37,219 nucleotides of DNA, taken from NCBI GenBank assembly GCA_031263155.1, contig JAISGK010000050.1, positions 1 to 37,219 of the forward strand. Direction: 5' to 3'. This DNA comes from Clostridiales bacterium (GTDB lineage Bacteria; Bacillota; Clostridia; Lachnospirales; WQUN01). Below the pieces are notes generated by a model that was given only the letters and a program-made list of their open reading frames with translations, had not been told where the DNA came from and ran no database searches. A program made the position numbers and the translations under genes. Of the stretch, positions 32,110 through 37,219 are shown one piece after another (within the stretch, counting starts at the first letter, position 1; every line of letters begins with the position of its first letter).

Positions 32110-32434
32110 CTAGAATAACATATTTGTTGCCCACACATTATCACAATTTGGCCATTGGCACAAGAATCAATTTTAATGGACAGCATACGTATAGTAGTTA
32201 AGCCTTATATTATTTTATTATAAGCATCAAGCTCGCCGCATAGAAACACGTAACGGGCGCGGCGAGCATAAGATAGCTATCTTCTCTATCTTCACAACAA
32301 GGAAAAAAAATTCAGGTTGATTCAAGCCAGATCATCTGCTATGCTATTGCGCGAAAGGCATCGACATGAATACCGATATAAAAAAACTAATTTCTGGTTG
32401 ATGATGTAAATATCATAGCGAAGGGGACATGCTG
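32110..32434 (+). promoter_or_regulatory. Leader region of the one-carbon operon with a 9-bp hairpin and a palindrome
   Basis: This stretch, between nadK and fhs, holds no gene. GCTCGCCGC (32231-32239) pairs perfectly with GCGGCGAGC (32259-32267) over a 19-nt loop, and is followed by the perfect palindrome AAGATAGCTATCTT. It does not match the tetrahydrofolate riboswitch as I remember it. If the promoter at 32317-32345 is right, these structures lie upstream of the transcript and would be a terminator or a protein site, not a leader switch. Confidence 0.45.
32317..32345 (+). promoter_or_regulatory. Candidate promoter of fhs-fchA-folD
   Basis: TTGATT (32317-32322) and TATGCT (32340-32345) are 17 bp apart and about 90 bp ahead of the fhs start. 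The -10 is imperfect; AT-rich surroundings offer alternatives. Confidence 0.4.
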
Positions 32435-34102
32435 ATGCAAAGCGATTTACAAATAGCGCAAGCTAACGTAAAGGCGCCTATAACTGAAATTGCCGCCGGG
32501 CTGGGAATAGATTCCTCATACATAGAACTGTATGGGAACTATAAAGCCAAGATCGACTGCAAACTCCTGAACGATTCTGACAAAGCAAACGGCAAATTAA
32601 TACTTGTTACCGCCATGTCGCCGACCCCTGCGGGGGAAGGGAAAACTACGACGACCATTGGCCTGGCGGACGCCTTGCGCCGCATAGGTAAAAAATCCGT
32701 AGCCGCGTTGCGTGAGCCGTCGCTCGGGCCTGTTTTTGGAATAAAGGGCGGGGCGGCAGGTGGCGGTTATGCCCAGGTCGTGCCAATGGAGGATATAAAT
32801 CTTCATTTTACCGGCGACTTTCATGCTATTGGCGTGGCAAACAACCTTATGGCCGCTATATTGGATAATCACATCTTTCAGGGCAATAGCCTGAATATCG
32901 ACCCCCGCCGCGTGGTCTGGCGCAGGGTAATAGATATGAACGACCGCCAATTGCGTAATATTGTAGATGGCTTGGGTGGGCACGCTAACGGTGTGCCCCG
33001 TGAGGATGGATTCGATATAACCGTGGCGTCGGAGATCATGTCGGTGTTTTGCCTGTCAAGTGATCTGGAGGATCTTAAAGCGCGGTTGTCTCGCATTATC
33101 GTCGCGTACACCTATAACGAAAAGCCGGTCACGGCAGCAGATCTGCGCGCTGTCGGCGCAATGGCCGCGTTGCTTAAAGACGCGCTAAAGCCTAACCTCG
33201 CTCAAACGCTGGAGCACACGCCCGCGTTTGTTCACGGCGGCCCGTTTGCCAATATCGCCCATGGCTGCAATAGCATTATCGCCACACGCATGGCGATGAA
33301 ACTGGGTGAATACTGCGTGACCGAGGCGGGCTTTGGAGCGGATCTTGGAGCGGAGAAATTTTTGGACATAAAATGCCGCGCCGCAGGATTTATTCCCGAC
33401 GCGGTGGTTATAGTCGCGTCTGTTAGAGCGCTTAAGCATCACGGCGGTCTAAGCAAAGATAGCCTCACCGAAGAAAATTTGGACGCGCTTGCCAAAGGTT
33501 TACCCAACCTGCTTCAACACGTGGAAAATATCACGCGGGTATACCATCTGCCCACTGTTGTGGCTATCAACCGCTTCCCGACTGACAGCGAGCCAGAGCT
33601 TCAATTAATAGCTCACCGATGCGCAGAATTCGGTATTAATGTGGTTTTGTCAGAGGCATGGGGCAAAGGCGGCGCGGGCGCGATCGAATTGGCAAAAGAA
33701 GTAGCGCGCCTGTGCGAGCAAGCGGGTTCTTTCTCGTTCGCGTATGATCTCGATATGGGCGTGGAAGAGAAAATCAATGCCATAGCGCAAAAAATTTATC
33801 ACGCGGACGGAGCGGAGCTTTTGCCTTTGGCAAAAAAGCAAGCTAGGCAGCTGGAAGGGTTGGGCTTTCGCAATGTCCCTATATGCATGGCAAAAACGCA
33901 ATACAGTTTTAGCGACGATCCCAAACTCCTTGGCGCGCCCACAAAATTCAAAATAACCGTGCGCAACTTGAGAATATCCGCCGGAGCGGGTTTTATCGTT
34001 GCCTTAACGGGAGACATTATGACCATGCCAGGCTTGCCTAAAATACCTGCGGCGGAAGGGATAGACGTTAGCCCCTCTGGAGAGATTGTGGGGTTATTTT
34101 GA
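32435..34102 (+). CDS. fhs: Formate-tetrahydrofolate ligase
   Basis: This 555-residue protein is the normal length of the monofunctional bacterial enzyme. The N-terminus fits the family ([22 protein letters not shown]). The ATP-binding loop is TPAGEGKTT (residues 64-72), followed by [23 protein letters not shown] and the GGFGA-type [13 protein letters not shown] segment. It joins formate to THF with ATP to give 10-formyl-THF, the entry to the methyl branch of one-carbon or acetogenic metabolism. The AAGGGG site favours the second ATG (32435) over 32429. Its stop TGA overlaps the next start. Confidence 0.95.
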   Translation: MQSDLQIAQANVKAPITEIAAGLGIDSSYIELYGNYKAKIDCKLLNDSDKANGKLILVTAMSPTPAGEGKTTTTIGLADALRRIGKKSVAALREPSLGPVFGIKGGAAGGGYAQVVPMEDINLHFTGDFHAIGVANNLMAAILDNHIFQGNSLNIDPRRVVWRRVIDMNDRQLRNIVDGLGGHANGVPREDGFDITVASEIMSVFCLSSDLEDLKARLSRIIVAYTYNEKPVTAADLRAVGAMAALLKDALKPNLAQTLEHTPAFVHGGPFANIAHGCNSIIATRMAMKLGEYCVTEAGFGADLGAEKFLDIKCRAAGFIPDAVVIVASVRALKHHGGLSKDSLTEENLDALAKGLPNLLQHVENITRVYHLPTVVAINRFPTDSEPELQLIAHRCAEFGINVVLSEAWGKGGAGAIELAKEVARLCEQAGSFSFAYDLDMGVEEKINAIAQKIYHADGAELLPLAKKQARQLEGLGFRNVPICMAKTQYSFSDDPKLLGAPTKFKITVRNLRISAGAGFIVALTGDIMTMPGLPKIPAAEGIDVSPSGEIVGLF

Positions 34103-34752
34103 TGTTTGTAGACGATAGCAGTTACCTTGACATGACCCTGCGGGATTTTCTCAATGCCCTCGCGTCGAAAGAACCTGTGCCGGGCGGGGGAGGGGCTTCC
34201 GCGCTTGCGGGGGCTTTGGCCGCGACGCTGGGATGTATGGTCGCCAACCTCACTATAGGAAAAAAGAAATACGCCGCAGTCGAGGTCGAAGTTCGCCAAA
34301 GCCTTGATAAGCTGACAAGCCATCAAACGGCGCTAATGGGCCTGATAGACGAAGACGCGAGGGTTTTTGGGCTATTGGCGCGGGCGTACTCTATACCGAA
34401 AACAAATCCTGACAGAACACGCATGATGGATGCGGCACTTGTGAAGGCAAATAACCCCCCGGCTCAGATGATCGAATACGCTTGCCAAGTACTGGACGAA
34501 TTGGAGATGCTGGTGAAAAATGGAAGCTCGTTGGCAATATCGGATGTGGGAGTGGCGGCGGTTTGCTGCGCGGCCGCCATCAATGGAGCGTATCTTAATT
34601 TGCTTATAAATCGTAAGGCATTGTCGCAAACTTATTTGGAATTAGAAGTTGAAGAGGCGGGTTTTAATAAGGTGACCGCTCTAAAGAAAGCGTACAGCGC
34701 AAAAGCTGATAGAATTATGTGTGATACGATAGAACATATAAGAGGCGATTAA
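34102..34752 (+). CDS. fchA: Cyclodeaminase/methenyl-THF cyclohydrolase (FchA family)
   Basis: This 216-residue, almost all-helical protein of the FTCD_C/FchA family has the motif EPVPGGGGASALAGALAATLG (residues 28-48), with MVANLTIGKKKY after it and SDVGVAA in the C-terminal third. FchA proteins convert methenyl-THF to formyl-THF or act on formimino-THF. The start ATG overlaps the fhs stop (TGATG), so the two are tightly coupled. Next to an fhs and a folD that lacks cyclohydrolase residues, the likely job is the cyclohydrolase step. It could instead be a formimino-THF cyclodeaminase, but no glycine or histidine degradation gene is near. Confidence 0.88.
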   Translation: MFVDDSSYLDMTLRDFLNALASKEPVPGGGGASALAGALAATLGCMVANLTIGKKKYAAVEVEVRQSLDKLTSHQTALMGLIDEDARVFGLLARAYSIPKTNPDRTRMMDAALVKANNPPAQMIEYACQVLDELEMLVKNGSSLAISDVGVAAVCCAAAINGAYLNLLINRKALSQTYLELEVEEAGFNKVTALKKAYSAKADRIMCDTIEHIRGD

Positions 34753-34756
34753 TTAG

Positions 34757-35647
34757 ATGAAATTGTTGAAGGGCGCGCCAGTTTGCGCGACGATTTACGA
34801 ACGCCTGACGCCTATGCTTAACCATTGCGCGACCTTGGGTAAAACCCCCGCCCTTGCCATTATTCGCGTGGGCGACAAGCCGGATGACGTCTCTTACGAA
34901 AACAGCCTGGTTAGCGCTTGCGGAAAGCATGGGGTAACGGTTGTGCGTCGTCCCTTGCCCGTTGACGCAACAGACCAGCTCCTGGACGACGTTGTTGCCA
35001 CACTGATTAATCATGACGGTGATGACGCTTCGAATACTAATGGGCATGTGGATGGAGTGCTGGTACTACGCCCACTGCCCAAGCATATTAACGACGGCAA
35101 AATAAGAAACCGTCTGCACCCAAGTTTGGATGTAGACGGTATAAGCAACGCTCAGTTAAGCAACATATTTACGAACTCCACAAGCGGAGCGACGGCCATA
35201 GCCTTTGCGCCCTGCACCGCGCAAGCGTGCGTGGAGATATTGGAGCACTATGGTATTGGCGTGGCCGGCAAGCGCGTCGCCATAGTGGGCCGCAGCCTTA
35301 CGGTGGGCAAGCCGCTTGCGATGCTGCTGCTCAACAAAAACGCCACCGTTACCATATGCCACAGCCAAACGACGGATCTGGCTGGCGAGTGCCGCCGCGC
35401 GGATATCGTAGTAGCGTGCCTGGGTAAGCCCAAATTTTTGACGGCCGAATACTTTTGCCCAGGGCAGACGGTTATAGATGTGGGTATTCACGTGCTACCC
35501 AGTGGTACAATATGTGGCGATGTGGATTTAGCGGTATCTGAGATTGTCGGCGCCATAACCCCCGTGCCTAGCGGCGTGGGTTCGGTAACGACCGCAGTAT
35601 TGATAGAACACGTTGTGCGGGCGAGCGCCTCTCGAGCGTCTCTATAA
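34757..35647 (+). CDS. folD: FolD-type methylene-THF dehydrogenase lacking cyclohydrolase residues
   Basis: This 296-residue protein has a C-terminal NADP-binding domain with IVGRSLTVGKPLAMLLL (residues 176-192), HSQTTDL, ADIVVACLGKP and the GDVD and ITPVPSG end motifs. In the N-terminal domain the YxxxK motif is broken. Tyr47 is kept, but the residue four later, the essential Lys in E. coli (Lys54) and human (Lys56) enzymes, is Leu51. The conserved Gln of VQLPLP is Leu104 (VLVLRPLP). The conserved aspartate in DVDG remains (Asp127). It should keep dehydrogenase activity but probably not cyclohydrolase. It follows fchA by 4 bp. Confidence 0.9.
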   Translation: MKLLKGAPVCATIYERLTPMLNHCATLGKTPALAIIRVGDKPDDVSYENSLVSACGKHGVTVVRRPLPVDATDQLLDDVVATLINHDGDDASNTNGHVDGVLVLRPLPKHINDGKIRNRLHPSLDVDGISNAQLSNIFTNSTSGATAIAFAPCTAQACVEILEHYGIGVAGKRVAIVGRSLTVGKPLAMLLLNKNATVTICHSQTTDLAGECRRADIVVACLGKPKFLTAEYFCPGQTVIDVGIHVLPSGTICGDVDLAVSEIVGAITPVPSGVGSVTTAVLIEHVVRASASRASL

Positions 35648-35778
35648 TATAGCGTTTATAAAATAATGCAGATAAGCCCGCCCGATCCCTCGTTGATAAT
35701 CTTGTAGTGGCTTCGCCAGTAGTGTATATAAGCAAAGGAACAGAGGATCCAGTTCGGGTATAAACCCAGGAGGCCCTT

Positions 35779-36861
35779 ATGAGTAGTTTTAACGGACTTG
35801 GAATGAATATGGGCAATCTTTCAAGGTTGTCAAAAGCGAAAAGCCGATCGATCAGCCCAGAAAACTTCGGCGGTGAAAAGGGAATGGCCGCTATGGCGCT
35901 CGAGGGCACGGGAGCGGACTGCGCGAGAGACTTGGGGCAGGGATGGAAAATATCCCCCTCTGTAAAGGTAAAGCCGGGAGAGACATTTTTGATGGCAAAC
36001 ATAGAGGGCCCGGGCGCGATAAACCAGATATGGATGACCCCCACCGGGAACTGGCGGTTTAGTATACTGCGCATCTATTGGGATGAGCAGCAGAATCCTT
36101 CTGTGGAATGTCCCGTGGGCGATTTCTTTGCAAGCGGCTGGGGTAGATACGCCCGGTTGTCGTCGCTCGCTGTGTGCGTAAATCCGGGGAGCGCCTTTAA
36201 CTGCTATTGGGAAATGCCCTTTCGCAAGAGATGCAGGATGACCCTGACAAACATCGCCGATGAAGAGATGGTACTTTATTACCAAATCAATTATATCCTC
36301 ACCGACGTACCCGAAGAGTGCGCGTATTTTCACGCCCAATTTAGAAGAGTCAACCCACTGCCATATAAAGATGTGTATACCATATTGGACGGCGTTAAGG
36401 GGCAAGGCCATTATGTAGGCACTTACATAGCCTGGGGAGTGAACAGCGGCGACTGGTGGGGCGAAGGTGAAATAAAATTCTATATGGATGGCGACAAGAA
36501 ATTCCCCACCATTTGCGGCACAGGGACGGAGGACTATTTCTGCGGCTCGTACAACTTTGAAAGCCAAGAAACGCACCAGTATCAGGAGTTCACCACACCG
36601 TATTCGGGCCTGCATCAGGTCATAAGACCTGATGGGCTTTATAAATCCCAAACGAGATTTGGAATGTACCGCTGGCACATAACCGATCCCATAAGATTTC
36701 AACAAGACTTGACAGTGACTATACAGGCGTTGGGCTGGAGAAGTGGGAGGAGGTACCTGCCTTTGCAGGATGACATTGCTTCAATGGCCTGCTGGTATCA
36801 GACACTTCCGGCAACCGAATTCCCCAAATTGCCAGACAGGGATTATTTGGAAGTGATCTAG
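35779..36861 (+). CDS. DUF2961/GH172-type protein
   Basis: This 360-residue protein of the DUF2961 family now includes the GH172 glycosidases (alpha-D-fructofuranosidase and difructose-anhydride enzymes, and arabinofuranosidases). Landmarks include ANIEGPGAINQIWMTP, LRIYWDEQQNPSVECPVGDFF, YYQINY, the GTGTEDYFCGSYNF segment with the putative catalytic acidic residue, and RWHITDPIRF. There is no signal peptide, so it should act on imported sugars. AGGAGG lies a few bases before the ATG. The specific substrate is not readable. A weak promoter (TTGTAG, then TATATA 17 bp later) lies near 35703-35731. Confidence 0.88.
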   Translation: MSSFNGLGMNMGNLSRLSKAKSRSISPENFGGEKGMAAMALEGTGADCARDLGQGWKISPSVKVKPGETFLMANIEGPGAINQIWMTPTGNWRFSILRIYWDEQQNPSVECPVGDFFASGWGRYARLSSLAVCVNPGSAFNCYWEMPFRKRCRMTLTNIADEEMVLYYQINYILTDVPEECAYFHAQFRRVNPLPYKDVYTILDGVKGQGHYVGTYIAWGVNSGDWWGEGEIKFYMDGDKKFPTICGTGTEDYFCGSYNFESQETHQYQEFTTPYSGLHQVIRPDGLYKSQTRFGMYRWHITDPIRFQQDLTVTIQALGWRSGRRYLPLQDDIASMACWYQTLPATEFPKLPDRDYLEVI

Positions 36862-37219
36862 CCGTTAGACAAGATGAATCAGCAAAAATATAGCAACCAG
36901 GCAAGCTGTTCACCGTGAACGAGACAAGGCGGGGCATTGATAGAAATGATTTTATGAATGAAGATGTGGCTTTCCGAACAAAAAAGCGGCTAAGCCTTGC
37001 GGGGATTGATGTTATTTGTATTAACTGGGCGGTATTTTGTTTATATAACGTTCCGGCTGTATGCGACGTTTTGCCAGCCCGAATAAGGGCTTTGCGAAGC
37101 AAAGACCAGGGCTGGCAAAATGTGGCGTAGTGAGCCGTGGGAATGGAGCGCAGCGGAATGACCTAGGCGAACGAAGCCCGAGCCGCCTACTGGCGGCGAA
37201 GCATATACAGACCTGTTAT
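36862..37219. other. Gene-poor right edge with a 12-bp palindrome
   Basis: The segment after the DUF2961 stop has only short overlapping open frames on both strands (about 70-130 codons), which I do not trust. TTTTGCCAGCCC (37069-37080) pairs perfectly with GGGCTGGCAAAA (37109-37120), with an inner CTTTGC/GCAAAG stem. The following stretch is GC-rich, with the repeated short words GAGCGCAGCGGAATG and GGCGAACGAAGCC, and looks like the non-coding edge of a mobile element. It is cut by the window end. Confidence 0.4.

Noticed and set aside
32110-32434. THF riboswitch upstream of fhs
   Set aside because: The conserved core and pseudoknot partners are not present; only an unrelated 9-bp hairpin is seen.
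35830-36705. 291-codon minus-strand open frame inside the DUF2961 gene
   Set aside because: It is wholly nested in a conserved gene and has no motif or ribosome binding site.
36915-37130. 71-codon plus-strand frame at the right edge
   Set aside because: It has no binding site ahead of its start, no motif, and runs through the palindrome; it is not supportable as a gene.

Overview
The window looks like chromosome from an anaerobic member of the Bacillota, class Clostridia. The evidence is gene order and family content: a darA(yaaQ)-yaaR-holB-ricT(yaaT) cluster followed by rsmI, as in Bacillus and Clostridia; a nadK-argR-recN block; an fhs-fchA-folD one-carbon operon; a QueT vitamin-type transporter; a TSCPD protein; and ribosome binding sites close to AGGAGG throughout. 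I cannot name a genus.

Layout. 1-2.3 kb is accessory DNA: the 3' part of an IS30-type transposase, a RelB/DinJ-YoeB toxin-antitoxin pair, an endonuclease III-like glycosylase and a decayed fragment of an AlbA/Schlafen-type regulator. 2.3-7.3 kb is a minus-strand run: ABC-F protein, TSCPD protein, MurJ and an Ldh2-type dehydrogenase. 7.7-12.7 kb is a minus-strand type IV pilus-like operon: PilT, PilC, four small pilin-like or membrane proteins and a secreted transglutaminase. 13-15 kb holds trpS, queT and a yvyF-like zinc-ribbon gene, bracketed by two oppositely oriented copies of a small inverted-repeat element (MITE). 15.2-17.3 kb has a Gfo/Idh/MocA oxidoreductase and proC on the minus strand.

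17.4-22.6 kb is the darA-yaaR-holB-ricT replication/signalling cluster, then a tRNA-Val(GAC) and an isolated serine recombinase, then rsmI. 22.6-25 kb holds a structured intergenic region and a minus-strand trio: small alarmone synthetase, M23 peptidase and a P-loop protein. 25.2-26.5 kb is a secreted LysM-CAP protein with an 18-bp tandem repeat tract. 26.5-29 kb has an unknown membrane protein, an Orn/Lys/Arg decarboxylase-like enzyme and a GNAT acetyltransferase. 29.1-32.1 kb is nadK-argR-recN (minus). 32.4-35.6 kb is fhs-fchA-folD. The window ends with a DUF2961/GH172-type protein and a palindrome-rich stretch.

Points most worth a second look are a FolD that lacks two residues needed for its cyclohydrolase step and is encoded beside a separate cyclohydrolase (FchA); the MITE pair with target-site duplications around trpS-queT-yvyF; the pilus-like operon with PilT as its only ATPase and a terminal transglutaminase; and an unusual tRNA-Val with a compensated D-loop/T-loop change. 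Everything here is from reading the sequence and from family knowledge; no database search was run.
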